This document shows positions 33,401-47,063 of a stretch of 64,000 bases of DNA, one piece after another. The position numbers and the translations under genes are program-made. Each line of letters begins with the position of its first letter. The stretch's first letter is position 1. The stretch covers positions 35,935,382 to 35,999,381 of the forward strand of contig NC_083575.1 of the NCBI RefSeq assembly GCF_027579695.1, in the 5' to 3' direction. The DNA comes from Neoarius graeffei. Its lineage: Eukaryota > Chordata > Actinopteri > Siluriformes > Ariidae. Under the pieces are notes generated by a model. That model saw nothing but the letters and a program-made list of their open reading frames with translations. It ran no database searches and had not been told where the DNA came from.

Positions 33401-34636
33401 CTAGACCGGACAATTCCCCGGGGGAAATTGTGAGAGGATGCAGTGCGCGAAGCAATTCGCTCACGCACGTTCGCTGGCCGTGAACGTGTGACCCGGAATG
33501 ATGTTTCACTGCAATGATTGTGTGTGTGCTCGAGACAGCAGCCGTCATGAAGAAGAGCTATTCAACAGTATAAACAAAGTGACTACAGGCAGAAATTAGC
33601 ATGTACTGCTTTAACCTGGGACAGACATCTGTCCTTACCACAAGGATAATGTTTAATTTGTGCACTGTCCCTTTTAAAAATAAAATAAACTCTAAGAAGA
33701 GTGTTTGTAGTTTGTATGTACGAACAGAAGTGTTCCTAATAAAGTGGGCGGCTAAGGTGAGGCTGACACACAAGGGCTGGAGTTTTCTACTGTTTTTTTT
33801 ATGAAGGACCAGGCCTCGAACAATGACAAATAACTCGACAACGGAAGCAGCTATTCTCAAAATTCTTTCACAGTGAGCGCTAGAAGGGTCTCCTGAATAA
33901 AATGATGTATTTTTTTGTTTGTACTCTTTAAAATAACGACACTAGAGCGATTTAAAAACGAGTGACTTTTCTATCACATTTATAATGGATGTCAATGAAG
34001 CCTGTCAGCTGCACTGTCCTCAGTTTGACGCTTGTAATTCAAAAACCGTAAATCCTATCGTTTAGGTAGACACATTGTGTGAATCAGGACAAGTTTTCCT
34101 ACTACTTTTGAGAAAATCATGTCTGTAGAGTGAAATTTGTGGATGAAAACACAGTTTAAGTGAGAAATTTTGAGCTTTTTTTTGAAGCCGCCTACACTCT
34201 GAGTTAACGAGGCGCACTGGTGTGTAACGCAATAGACACCCATTCAAAAGCCGGATTTTCTCCCAGAACACACATGGCGTTTGACCCGGGCCTGATCCGA
34301 AAGTGTAGAACCTAGCAGAAAAGTTGAATGCCAGATCCACAGAGGAGAAGTTTTCCTACGTTTTAGAGTTTGAATCACGTCTCTAGGTGAAAGCATGCCA
34401 GAGCAGCGGATGTTTGAAAAACGTTGAAAAAGTGCTTTTTTTTCAATTAATTCCATAGAAATGAATGGGGTTTTTTTGGACGTAGTCGCGAAAAAATCGC
34501 AATCTATAGAGCAAAGTAATAGCATAGCGAGTCCGATCGAGCCGCACGTTTTGATATATTGTTTGTCTGTGTGCGACGTACGGTTATTGAGTTAATCGAA
34601 ATCGAAATTTGTGTAGGAAGAGTAACAAATATAACA
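33401..34636 (-). repeat. Array unit 3 (1236 bp)
   Basis: Basic unit with private variants in block A (TTTCACTGCAATG, CAGTATAAACAAAG, CAGGCAGAAATT, CTGCTTTAACC). The 33-bp palindrome is reduced to one arm (34480-34500). Confidence 0.85.
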
Positions 34637-36170
34637 CTAGACCGGACAATTCCCCGGGGGAAATTGTGAGAGGATGCAGTGCGCGAAGCAATTCGGTCAC
34701 GCATGTTCGCTGGCCGTGAATGTGTGACCCGCAATGACGTTTCAATGCAATGATTATGTGTGTGCTTGAGACAGCAGCCGTCATGAAGAAGAGCTATTCA
34801 ACAGTATGACCAAAGTGACTACAGGTGGAAATTAGCATGTACTGCTATAACCTGGGACAGACATCTGTCCTTACCACAAGGATAATGTTTAATTTGTGCA
34901 CTGTCCCTTTTAAAAATAAAATAAACTCTAAACTCTAAGAGTGTTTGTAGTTTGTATGTACGAACAGAAGTGTTCCTAATAAAGTGGGCGGCTAAGGTGA
35001 GGCCTGTCGGCTGCCCTCCTCTCAGTTTCTCAGAGCAGCGGATGTTTGAAAAAGTGCTTTTTTTTTCCAATTAATTCCATAGAAATGAATGGGTTTTTTT
35101 TGGGACAAGTGTGACTACTACTTTTGAGAAAATTATGTCTGTGGTGTGAAATTTGTGGCTGAAAACAGTTTAAGTTTGAAATTTTGAGCATGATTTGTGT
35201 TTGTGCTTGAGACAGCTTTTCCCTCTGCCCCGTCACTGGCCCCAATTGGCATGGTGACGGGCCTGAACAGGAGAGTTAAGAAACACACACAAGATTATGT
35301 CAGGTGTCTACTGTGTTTTGCAAAGAGTAGGCCTCGAACAATCACAAATAACTCGACAACGAAAGCAGCTATTCACAAAATTCTTTCACAGTGAGCGCTA
35401 GAAGGGTCTCCTGAATAGACTGATGTAATTTTTTTGTCTGTATTGTTAAAAATGAGGACGCTACAGGGAGTTAAAAATGAGTGACTTTTCAGCAACGTTT
35501 ATAATGGGAGTCAATGAGGCCGCTCACCTGTGCTCTCCTCACTTTGAGGCTTGTCATTCAAAAACCGTAAATCCTATCGTTTAGGTAGACACATTGTGTG
35601 AATCAGGACAAGTTTTCCTACTACTTTTGAGAAAATCATGTCTGTAGAGTGAAATTTGTGGCTGAAAACAGAGTTTAAGCGAGAAAGTTTGACCTTTTGT
35701 TTTAACCTCTCTCCACTCTGAGCATAACGAGGTCCACTGGTGTGTAACGCAATAGACACCCATTCAAAAGCCGGATTTTCTCCCAGAACTCACATCGTGT
35801 TTGAGCCGGGCCTGATCCGAAAGTGTAGAACCTTGCAGAAAAGTTGAATGCCAGATCCACAGAGGAGAAGTTTTCCTACGTTTTAGAGTTTGAATCACGT
35901 CTCTAGGTTAAAGCATGCCAGAGCAGCGGATGTTTGAAAAACGTTGAAAAAGTGCTTTTTTTCAAATTAATTCCATAGAAATGAATGGGGTTTTTTTGGA
36001 CGATTTTTTCGCGACTACGTCGCGAAAAAATCGTAAACTGTAGAGAAAAGTAATAGCATAGCGAGTCCGATCGAGCCGCACGTTTTGATATATTGTTTGT
36101 CTGTGTGCGACGTACGGTTATTGAGTTAATCGAAATCGAAATTTGCGTAGGGAGAGTAACAAATATAACA
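34637..36170 (-). repeat. Array unit 4 (1534 bp, with block D)
   Basis: Carries block D (about 35005-35330) and the variants CTCACATCGTGTTTGAGCC (35780) and AACCTCTCTCCACTCTGAGC (35704). From about 35000 to its end it is nearly the same as 44637-45803. Confidence 0.85.
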
Positions 36171-38621
36171 CTAGACCGGACAATTCCCCGGGGGAAATTG
36201 TGAGAGGATGCAGTGCGCGAAGCAATTCGCTCACGCATGTTCGCTGGCCGTGAATGTGTGACCCGGAATGATGTTTCAATGCAATGATTGTGTGTGTGCT
36301 CGAGACAGCAGCCATCATGAAGAAGACCTATTCAAGAGTATGACCAAAGTGACTACAGGCGGAAATTAGCATGTACTGCTATAACCTGAGACAGACATCT
36401 GTCCTTACCACAAGGATAATGTTTAATTTGTGCACTGTCCCTTTTAAAAATAAAATAAACTCTAAACTCTAAGAAGAGTGTTTGTAGTTTGTATGTACGA
36501 ACAGAAGTGTTCCTAATAAAGTGGGCGGCTAAGGTGAGGCTGACACACAAGGGCTGGAGTTTTCTACTGTTTTTTTTATGAAGGACCAGGCCTCGAACAA
36601 TGGCAAATAACTCGACAACGGAAGCAGCTATTCACAAAATTCTTTCACAGTGAGCGCTAGAAGGGTCTCCTGAATAAAATGATGTATTTTTTTGTTTGTA
36701 TTGTTAAAAATGAGGACGCTACAGGGAGTTAAAAACGAGTGACTTTTCAGCAACGTTTATACTGGGAGTCAATGAGGCCGCTCACCTGTGCTCTCCTCAC
36801 TTTGAGGCTTGTCATTCAAAAACCGTAAATCCTATCGTTTAGGTAGACACATTGTGTGAATCAGGACAAGTTTTCCTACTACTTTTGAGAAAAACATGTC
36901 TGTAGAGTGAAATTTGTGGCTGAAAACAGAGTTTAAGCGAGAAAGTTTGACCTTTTTTTTGAAGCCGCCTACACTCTAAGCTTAACGACCCTCACTGGTG
37001 TGTAACGCAATAGACACCCATTCAAAAGCCGGATTTTCTCCCAGAAACCACATGGCGTTTGAACCGGGACTGATCCGAAAGTGTAAAACCTAGCAGAAAA
37101 GTTGAATGCCAGATCCACAGAGGAGAAGTTTTCCTACGTTTTAGAGTTTGAATCATGTCTCTAGGTGAAAGCATGCCAGAGCAACGGATGTTTGAAAAAC
37201 GTTGAAAAAGTGCTTTTTTTTCAGTTAATTCCATAGAAATGAATGGGGTTTTTTGGGGCGATTTTTTCACGACTACGTCGCGAAAAAATCGTATTCTATA
37301 GAGAAAAGTAATGTACTGTTTGTTTGCATGTACTGCTATAACCTGGGACAGACATCTGTCCTTAACACAAGGATAATGTTTAATTTGTGCACTGTCCCTT
37401 TTAAAAATAAAATAAACTCTAAACTCTAAGAAGAGTGTTTGTAGTTTGTATGTACGAACAGAAGTGTTCCTAATAAAGTGGGCGGCTAAGGTGAGGCTGA
37501 CACACAAGGGCTGGAGTTTTCTACTGTTTTTTTTATGAAGGACCAGGCCTCGAACAATGACAAATAACTCGACAACGGAAGCAGCTATTCACAAAATTCT
37601 TTCACAGTGAGCGCTAGAAGGGTCTCCTGAATAAAATGATGTATTTTTTGTTTGTATTGTTAAAAATTAGGACGCTACAGGGAGTTAAAAACGAGTGACT
37701 TTTCTATCCCGTTTATAATGCATGTCAATGAGCTAACACACACAAGGTCTTGAATTTTGTGCTGTTTTTTACTACGGACCAGACCTCAAACAATGACAAA
37801 TAACTCGACAACGAAAGCAGCTATTCACAAAATTCTTTCACAGTGAGCGCTAGAAGGGTCTCCTGAATAAAATGATGTATTTTTTTGTTTGTATTGTTAA
37901 AAATGAGGACGCTACAGGGAGTTAAAAACAAGTGACTTTTCAGCAACGTTTATACTGGGAGTCAATGAGGCCGCTCACCTGTGCTCTCCTCACTTTGAGG
38001 CTTGTCATTCAAAAACCGTAAATCCTATCGTTTAGGTAGACACATTGTGTGAATCAGGACAAGTTTTCCTACTACTTTTGAGAAAATCATGTCTGTAGAG
38101 TGAAATTTGTGGCTGAAAACACGGTTTAAGCGAGAAAGTTTGAGCTTTTTTTTGAAGCCGCCTACACTCTAAGCTTAATGACCCTCACTGGTGTGTAACG
38201 CAATAGACACCCATTCAAAAGCCGGATTTTCTCCCAGAAACCACATGGCGTTTGAACCGGGCCTGATCCGAAAGTGTAAAACCTAGCAGAAAAGTTGAAT
38301 GCCAGATCCACAGAGGAGAAGTTTTCCTACGTTTTAGAGTTTGAATCATGTCTCTAGGTGAAAGCATGCCAGAGCAACGGATGTTTGAAAAACGTTGAAA
38401 AAGTGCTTTTTTTTCAATTAATTCCATAGAAATGAATGGGGTTTTTTGGGGCAATTTTGTCGCGACTACGTCGCGAAAAAAACGTTTTCTATAGAGAAAA
38501 GTAATAGCATAGCGAGTCCGATCGAGCCGCACGTTTTGATATATTGTTTGTCTGTGTGCGACGTACGGTTATTGAGTTAATCGAAATCGAAATTTGTGTA
38601 GGAAGAGTAACAAATTTAACA
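36171..38621 (-). repeat. Array unit 5 (2451 bp, fused)
   Basis: A basic unit whose block C breaks at about 37310 (AGTAATGTACTGTTTGTTTG) and restarts inside block A (CATGTACTGCTATAACC). Two B copies follow (37561 and 37797 mark the same word), then C with an altered palindrome at 38455. Confidence 0.8.
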
Positions 38622-38990
38622 CTAGACCGGACAATTCCCCGGGGGAAATTGTGAGAGGATGCAGTGCGCGAAGCAATTCGCTCACGCATGTTTGCTGGCC
38701 GTGAACGTGTGACCCGCAATGATGTTTCAATGCAATGATCGTGTGTGTGCTCGAGACAGCAGCCATCATGAAGAAGACCTATTCAAGAGTATGACCAAAG
38801 TGACTACAGGCGGAAATTAGCATGTACTGCTATAACCTGGGACAGACATCTGTCCTTAACACAAGGATAATGTTTAATTTGTGCACTGTCACTTTTAAAA
38901 ATAAAATAAACTCTAAACTCTAAGAAGAGTGTTTGTAGTTTGTATGTACGAACAGAAGTGTTCCTAATAAAGTGGGCGGCTAAGGTGAGG

Positions 38991-40174
38991 CTGACACACA
39001 AGGGCTGGAGTTTTCTACTGTTTTTTTTATGAAGGACCAGGCCTCGAACAATGACAAATAACTCGACAACGGAAGCAGCTATTCACAAAATTCTTTCACA
39101 GTGAGCGCTAGAAAGGTCTCCTGAATAAAATGATGTAATTTTTTGTTTGTACTCTTAAAAATAACGACACTAGAGCGATTTAAATACGAGTGACTTTTCA
39201 CTCACGTTTATAATGTGAGTCAATGAGCTAAGAAACACAAGGTCTTGAATATTGTGCTGTGTTTTACTACGGACCAGACCTCGAACAATGACAAATAACT
39301 CGACAACGGAAGCAGCTATTCACAAAATTCTTTCACACTGAGCGCTAGAAGGGTCTCCTGAATAAAATGATGTATTTTTTTGTTTGTACTCTTTAAAATA
39401 ACGACACTAGAGCGATTTAAAAACGAGTGACTTTTCACTCATGTTTATAATGTGTGTCAATGACCTAAGACACACAAGGTCTTGAATATTGTGCTGTGTT
39501 TTACTACGGACCAGACCTCGAACAATGACAAATAACTCGACAACGGAAGCAGCTATTCACAAAATTCTTTCACACTGAGCGCTAGAAGGGTCTCCTGAAT
39601 AAAATGATGTATTTTTTTGTTTGTACTCTTAAAAATAACGACACTAGAGCGATTTAAAAACGAGTGACTTTTCACTCACGTTTATAATGTGAGTCAATGA
39701 GCTAAGAAACACAAGGTCTTGAATATTGTGCTGTGTTTTACTACAGACCAGACCTCGAACAATGACAAATAACTCGACAACGGAAGCAGCTATTCACAAA
39801 ATTCTTTCACAGTGAGCGCTAGAAGGGTCTCCTGAATAAAATTATGTATTTTTTTGTTTGTACTCTTAAAAATAACGACACTAGAGCGATTTAAAAACGA
39901 GTGACTTTTCTATCCCGTTTATAATGCATGTCAATGAGCTAAAACACACAAGGTCTTGAATTTTGGGCTGTGTTTTACTACAGACCAGACCTCGAACAAT
40001 GACAAATAACTCGACAACGGAAGCAGCTATTCACAAAATTCTTTCACAGTGAGCGCTAGAAGGGTCTCCTGAATAAAATGATGTATTTTTTTGTTTGTAT
40101 TGTTAAAAATGAGGACGCTACAGGGAGTTAAAAACGAGTGACTTTTCAGCAACGTTTATACTGGGAGTCAATGA
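38991..40174 (-). repeat. 237-bp tandem sub-array, five copies of block B
   Basis: The word CAAATAACTCGACAACGGAA recurs at 39054, 39292, 39530, 39766 and 40003, spacing 236-238. Copies differ in the link between units (for example AAACACAAGGTCTTGAATAT). Confidence 0.88.
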
Positions 40175-40885
40175 GGCCGCTCACCTGTGCTCTCCTCACT
40201 TTGAGGCTTGTCATTCAAAAACCGTAAATCCTATCGTTTAGGTAGACACATTGTGTGAATCAGGACAAGTTTTCCTACTACTTTTGAGAAAATCATGTCT
40301 GTAGAGTGAAATTTGTGGCTGAAAACAGAGTTTAAGCGAGAAAGTTTGACCTTTTTTTTGAAGCCGCCTACACTCTAAGATAATGACCTTCACTGGTGTG
40401 TAACGCAATAGACACCCATTCAAAAGCCGGATTTTCTCCCAGAAACCACATGGCGGTTGAGCCGGGACTGATCCGAAAGTGTAGAACCTAGCAGAAAAGT
40501 TTAATGCCAGATCCACAGAGGAGAAGTTTTCCTACGTTTTAGAGTTTGAATCACGTCTCTAGGTGAAAGCATGCCAGAGCAGCGGATGTTTGAAAAACGT
40601 TGAAAAAGTGCTTTTTTTTCAATTAATTCCATAGAAATGAATGGGGTTTTTTTGGGCGATTTTTTCGCGACTACGTCGCGAAAAAATCGCAATCTATAGA
40701 GAAAAGTAATAGCATAGCGAGTCCGATCGAGCCGCACGTTTTGATATATTGTTTGTCTGTGTGCGACGTACGGTTATTGAGTTATTCGAAATCAAAATTT
40801 GCGTAGGAATAATAAAAATAAAAATAAAAATAATAATAATAAAAAGAAACACGTAGAAGAACAATAGTTGCAGTGCTTTGCACTG

Positions 40886-40921
40886 CAACCTATGGGCTCC
40901 CCTAGGGGAGCCCATAGGTTG
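40886..40921. repeat. 36-bp perfect palindrome in hairpin linker, copy 1
   Basis: CAACCTATGGGCTCCCC followed by TA and its exact inverted copy. It sits between CAGTGCTTTGCACTG on the left and GTGCTGCAGCAC on the right, giving three palindromes in a row right before CTAG. Confidence 0.93.
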
Positions 40922-40945
40922 CTGTGCTGCAGCACTGCATCCTAA

Positions 40946-43254
40946 CTAGACCGGACAATTCCCCGGGGGAAATTGTGAGAGGATGCAGTGCGCGAAGCAA
41001 TTCGCTCACGCATGTTTGCTGGCCGTGAATGTGTGACCCGCAATGATGTTTCAATGCAATGATTGTGTGTGTGCTCGAGACAGCAGCCGTCATGAAGAAG
41101 AGCTATTCAAGAGCATGAACAAAGTGACTACAGGCGGAAATTAGCATGTACTGCTATAACCTGGGACAGACATCTGTCCTTACCACAAGGATAATGTTTA
41201 ATTTGTGCACTGTCCCTTTTAAAAATAAAATAAACTCTAAACTCTAAGAAGAGTGTTTGTAGTTTGTATGTACGAACAGAAGTGTTCCTAATAAAGTGGG
41301 CGGCTAAGGTGAGGCTAAGACACACAAGGGCTGGAGTTTTCTACTGTTTTTTTATGAAGGACCAGGCCTCGAACAATGACAAATAACTCGACAACGGAAG
41401 CAGCTATTCACAAAATTCTTTCACAGTGAGCGCTAGAAGGGTCTCCTGAATAAAATGATGTATTGTTTGTATTGTTAAAAATGAGGACGCTACAGGGAGT
41501 TAAAAACGAGTGACTTTTCAGCAACGTTTATACTGGGAGTCAATGAGGCCGCTCACCTGTGCTCTCCTCACTTTGAGGCTTGTCATTCAAAAACCGTAAA
41601 TCCTATCGTTTAGGTAGACACATTGTGTGAATCAGGACAAGTTTTCCTACTACTTTTGAGAAAATCATGTCTGTAGAGTGAAATTTGTGGCGGAAAACAC
41701 GGTTTAAGCGAGAAAGTTTGAGCTTTTTTTTGAAGCCGCCTACACTCTAAGCTTAAAGACCCTCACTGGTGTGTAACGCAATAGACACCCATTCAAAAGC
41801 CGGATTTTCTCCCAGAAACCACATGGCGTTTGAACCGGGACTGATCCGAAAGTGTAAAACCTAGCAGAAAAGTTGAATGCCAGATCCACAGAGGAGAAGT
41901 TTTCCTACGTTTTAGAGTTTGAATCATGTCTCTAGGTGAAAGCATGCCAGAGCAACGGATGTTTGAAAAACGTTGAAAAAGTGCTTTTTTTTCAATTAAT
42001 TCCATAGAAATGAATGGGGTTTTTTGGGGCGATTTTTTCACGACTATGTCGCGAAAAAATCGTATTCTATAGAGAAAAGTAATGTACTGTTTGTTTGCAT
42101 GTACTGCTATCGCCTGGGACAGACATCTGTCCTTAACACAAGGATAATGTTTAATTTGTGCACTGTCCCTTTTAAAAATAAAATAAACTCTAAACTCTAA
42201 GAAGAGTGTTTGTAGTTTGTATGTACGAACAGAAGTGTTCCTAATAAAGTGGGCGGCTAAGGTGAGGCTGACACATCAAGGGCTGGAGTTTTCTACTGTT
42301 TTTTTATGAAGGACCAGGCCTCGAACAATGACAAATAACTCGACAACGGAAGCAGCTATTCACAAAATTCTTTCACAGTGAGCGCTAGAAGGGTCTCCTG
42401 AATAAAATGATGTATTTTTTGGTTTGTATTGTTAAAAATGAGGACGCTACAGGGAGTTAAAAACGAGTGACTTTTCAGCAACATTTATACTGGGAGTCAA
42501 TGAGGCTGCTCACCTGTGCTCTCCTCACTTTGAGGCTTGTCATTCAAAAACCGTAAATCCTACCGTTTAGGTAGACACATTGTGTGAATCAGGACAAGTT
42601 TTCCTACTACTTTTGAGAAAATAATGTCTGTAGAGTGAAATTTGTGGCTGAAAACGGAGTTTAAGCGAGAAAGTTTGACCTTTTTTTTGAAGCCGCCTAC
42701 ACTCTAAGTTTAACGACCCTCACTGGTGTGTAACGCAATAGACACCCATTCAAAAGCCGGATTTTCTCCCAGAAACCACATGGCGTTTGAACCGGGCCTG
42801 ATCCGAAAGTGTAAAACCTAGCAGAAAAGTTGAATGCCAGATCCACAGAGGAGAAGTTTTCCTACGTTTTAGAGTTTGAATCATGTCTCTAGGTGAAAGC
42901 ATGCCAGAGCAGTGGATGTTTGAAAAACATTGAAAAAGTGCTTTTTTTTCAATTAATTCCATAGAAATGAATGGGGTTTTTTGGGGCGATTTTTTCGCGA
43001 CTACGTCGCGAAAAAATCGTATTCTATAGAGAAAAGTAATAGCATAGCGAGTCCGATCGAGCCGCACGTTTTGATATATTGTTTGTCTGTGTGCGACGTA
43101 CGGTTATTGAGTTATTCGAAATCAAAATTTGCGTAGGAATAATAATAAGAAGAAGAAATACGTAGAAGAACAATAGTTGCAGTGCTTTGCACTGCAACCT
43201 ATGGGCTCCCCTAGGGGAGCCCATAGGTTGCTGTGCTGCAGCACTGCATCCTAA
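40946..43254 (-). repeat. Array unit 7 (2309 bp, fused, hairpin linker)
   Basis: A unit with the same AGTAATGTACTGTTTGTTTG junction (about 42080) as units 5 and 18, followed by a second A-B-C run with the private variants ACACATCAAGGGCTGG, TTTTTTGGTTTGTATTG and CAGCAACATTTATACTGGG. Those variants recur in unit 18. Confidence 0.85.
43195..43230. repeat. 36-bp perfect palindrome in hairpin linker, copy 2
   Basis: Same cassette at the end of unit 7. Confidence 0.93.
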
Positions 43255-44273
43255 CTAGACCGGACAATTCCCCGGGGGAAATTGTGAGAGGATGCAGTGC
43301 GCGAAGAAATTCGGTAACGCATGTTTGCTGGCCGTGAATGTGTGACCTGCAATGATGTTTCAATGCAATGATAGTGTGTGTGCTTGAGACAGCAGCCGTC
43401 ATGAAGAAGAGCTATTCAAGAGCAAAAAAAAGTCACTACAGGCGGAAATTAGCATGTACTGCTATAACCTGGGACAGACATCTGTCCTTACCACAAGGAT
43501 AATGTTTAATTTGTGCACTGTCCCTTTTAAAAATAAAATAAACTCTAAACTCTAAGAAGAGTGTTTGTAGGTTGTATGTACGAACAGAAGTGTTCCTAAT
43601 AAAGTGGGCGGCTAAGGTGAGGCCTGTCGGCTGCCCTCCTCTCAGTTTGAGGCTTGTCATTCAAAAATTGTAAATCCTATTGTTTAGGTAGACACATTGT
43701 GTGAATCAGGACAAGTTTTCCTCCTACTTTTGAGAAAATCATGTCTGTAGAGTGAAATTTGTGGATGAAAACACAGTTTAAGCGAGAAAGCTTGAGCTGT
43801 TTTTCCAAGCTGTCTACACTCTAAGCTTAACGACCTTCACTGGTGTGTAACGCAAGAGACACCCATTCAAAAGCCGGATTTTCACCCGGAACCCACATGG
43901 TGTTTGAGCCGGGCCTGATCCGAAAGTGTAGATCCTAGCAGAAAAGTTGAATGCCAGATCCACAGAGGAGAAGTTTTCCTACGTTTTAGAGTTTGAATCA
44001 CGTCTCTAGGTGAAAGCATGCCAGAGCAGCGGACGTTTGAGAAACGTTGAAAAAGTGCTTTTTTTTCAATTAATTCCATAGAAATGAATGGGGTTTTTTG
44101 GGGCGATTTTTTCGCGACTACGTCGCGAAAAAATCTTATTCTGTAGAGCAAAGTAATAGCATAGCGAGTCCGATCGAGCCGCACGTTTTGATATATTGTT
44201 TGTCTGTGTGCGACGTAAGGTTATTGAGTTAATCGAAATCGAAATTTGTGTAGGAAGAGTAACAAATATAATA
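43255..44273 (-). repeat. Array unit 8 (1019 bp, block B missing)
   Basis: Block A joins block C directly (GAGGCCTGTCGGCTGCCCTC then TTGAGGCTTGTCATTC, about 43620-43655). The shortest unit. Confidence 0.85.
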
Positions 44274-45803
44274 CTAGACCGGACAATTCCCCGGGGGAAA
44301 TTGTGAGAGGATGCAGTGCGCGAAGCAATTCGCTCACGCATGTTCGCTGGCCGTGAACGTGTGACCCGGAATGATGTTTCACTGCAATGATTGTGTGTGT
44401 GCTCGAGACAGCAGCCGTCATGAAGAAGAGCTATTCAACAGTATAAACAAAGTGACTACAGGCAGAAATTAGCATGTACTGCTTTAACCTGGGACAGACA
44501 TCTGTCCTTACCACAAGGATAATGTTTAATTTGTGCACTGTCCCTTTTAAAAATAAAATAAACTCTAAGAAGAGTGTTTGTAGTTTGTATGTACGAACAG
44601 AAGTGTTCCTAATAAAGTGGGCGGCTAAGGTGAGGCCTGTCGGCTGCCCTCCTCTCAGTTTCTCAGAGCAGCGGATGTTTGAAAAAGTGCTTTTTTTTTC
44701 CAATTAATTCCATAGAAATGAATGGGTTTTTTTTGGGACAAGTGTGACTACTACTTTTGAGAAAATTATGTCTGTGGTGTGAAATTTGTGGCTGAAAACA
44801 GTTTAAGTTTGAAATTTTGAGCATGATTTGTGTTTGTGCTTGAGACAGCTTTTCCCTCTGCCCCGTCACTGGCCCCAATTGGCATGGTGACGGGCCTGAA
44901 CAGGAGAGTTAAGAAACACACACAAGATTATGTCAGGTGTCTACTGTGTTTTGCAAAGAGTAGGCCTCGAACAATCACAAATAACTCGACAACGAAAGCA
45001 GCTATTCACAAAATTCTTTCACAGTGAGCGCTAGAAGGGTCTCCTGAATAGACTGATGTAATTTTTTTGTCTGTATTGTTAAAAATGAGGACGCTACAGG
45101 GAGTTAAAAATGAGTGACTTTTCAGCAACGTTTATAATGGGAGTCAATGAGGCCGCTCACCTGTGCTCTCCTCACTTTGAGGCTTGTCATTCAAAAACCG
45201 TAAATCCTATCGTTTAGGTAGACACATTGTGTGAATCAGGACAAGTTTTCCTACTACTTTTGAGAAAATCATGTCTGTAGAGTGAAATTTGTGGCTGAAA
45301 ACAGAGTTTAAGCGAGAAAGTTTGACCTTTTGTTTTAACCTCTCTCCACTCTGAGCATAACGAGGTCCACTGGTGTGTAACGCAATAGACACCCATTCAA
45401 AAGCCGGATTTTCTCCCAGAACTCACATCGTGTTTGAGCCGGGCCTGATCCGAAAGTGTAGAACCTTGCAGAAAAGTTGAATGCCAGATCCACAGAGGAG
45501 AAGTTTTCCTACGTTTTAGAGTTTGAATCCCGTCTCTAGGTTAAAGCATGCCAGAGCAGCGGATGTTTGAAAAACGTTGAAAAAGTGCTTTTTTTCAAAT
45601 TAATTCCATAGAAATGAATGGGGTTTTTTTGGACGATTTTTTCGCGACTACGTCGCGAAAAAATCGTAAACTGTAGAGAAAAGTAATAGCATAGCGAGTC
45701 CGATCGAGCCGCACGTTTTGATATATTGTTTGTCTGTGTGCGACGTACGGTTATTGAGTTAATCGAAATCGAAATTTGCGTAGGGAGAGTAACAAATATA
45801 ACA
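44274..45803 (-). repeat. Array unit 9 (1530 bp, chimera of units 3 and 4)
   Basis: Block A has the four private variants of unit 3; from the GGCCTGTCGGCTG junction onward it has block D and the private variants of unit 4. Confidence 0.87.
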
Positions 45804-47063
45804 CTAGACCGGACAATTCCCCGGGGGAAATTGTGAGAGGATGCAGTGCGTGAAGCAATTCGGTCACGCATGTTCGCTGGCCGTGAATGTGTGACCCGCA
45901 ATGATGTTTCAATGCAATGATTGTGTGTGTGCTCGAGACAGCAGCCATCATGAAGAAGAGCTATTCAAGAGCATGAACAAAGTGACTACAGGCGGAAATT
46001 AGCATGTACTGCTATAACCTGGGACAGACATCTGTCCTTACCACAAGGATAATGTTTAATTTGTGCACTGTCCCTTTTAAAAATAAAATAAACTCTAAAC
46101 TCTAAGAAGAGTGTTTGTAGGATGTATGTACGAACAGAAGTGTTCCTAATAAAGTGGGCGGCTTAGGTGAGGCTAAGACACACAAGGGCTGGAGTTTTCT
46201 ACTGTTTTTTTTATGAAGGACCAGGCCTCGAACAATGACAAATAACTCGACAACGGAAGCAGCTATTCACAAAATTCTTTCACACTGAGCGCTAGAAGGG
46301 TCTCCTGAATAAAATGATGTATTTTTTTGTTTGTATTGTTAAAAATGAGGACGCTACAGGGAGTTAAAAACGAGTGACTTTTCAGCAACGTTTATACTGG
46401 GAGTCAATGAGGCCGCTCACCTGTGCTCTCCTCACTTTGAGGCTTGTCATTCAAAAACCGTAAATCCTATCGTTTAGGTAGACACATTGTGTGAATCAGG
46501 ACAAGTTTTCCTACTACTTTTGAGAAAATCATGTCTGTAGAGTGAAATTTGTGGCTGAAAACACGGTTTAAGCGAGAAAGTTTGAGCTTTTTTTTGAAAC
46601 TGTCTGCACTCTAAGCTTAACGACAATCACTGGTGTGTAACGCAATAGACACCCATTCAAAAGCCGGATTTTCTCCCAGAAACCACATGGCGTTTGAACC
46701 GGGCCTGATCCGAAAGTGTAGAACCTAGCAGAAAAGTTGAATGCCAGATCCACAGAGGAGAAGTTTTCCTACGTTTTAGAGTTTGAATCACGTCTCTAGG
46801 TGAAAGCATGCCAGAGCAGCGGACGTTTGAAAAACGTTGAAAAAGTGCTTTTTTTTCAATTAATTCCATAGAAATGAATGGGGTTTTTTGGGGGGATTTT
46901 TTCACGACTACGTCGCGAAAAAATCGTATTCTGCAGAGAAAAGTAAAAGCATAGCGAGTCCGATCGAGCCGCACGTTTTGATACATTGTTTGTCTGTGTG
47001 CGACGTACGGTTATTGTGTTACTCGAAATCAAAATTTGTGTAGGAAGAGTAACAAATATAACA
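45804..47063 (-). repeat. Array unit 10 (1260 bp, basic)
   Basis: Simple A-B-C unit. The palindrome at 46896-46928 has a mutated left arm (TTTTTTCACGAC). Confidence 0.87.

Larger units (their letters stand above)
38622..40945 (-). repeat. Array unit 6 (2324 bp, five B copies)
   Basis: Block A, then five tandem block-B copies (sub-array listed separately), then block C with the 32.9-33.3 kb variants. It ends with a triple-palindrome linker. Confidence 0.85.

Noticed and set aside
40930..40950. A second, opposite-strand Helitron 3' end (GTGCTGCAGCAC hairpin, ten bases, CTAG)
   Set aside because: CTAG is self-complementary, so the match can arise by chance, and the next base is A rather than T. 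Kept only as a possibility in the cassette finding.
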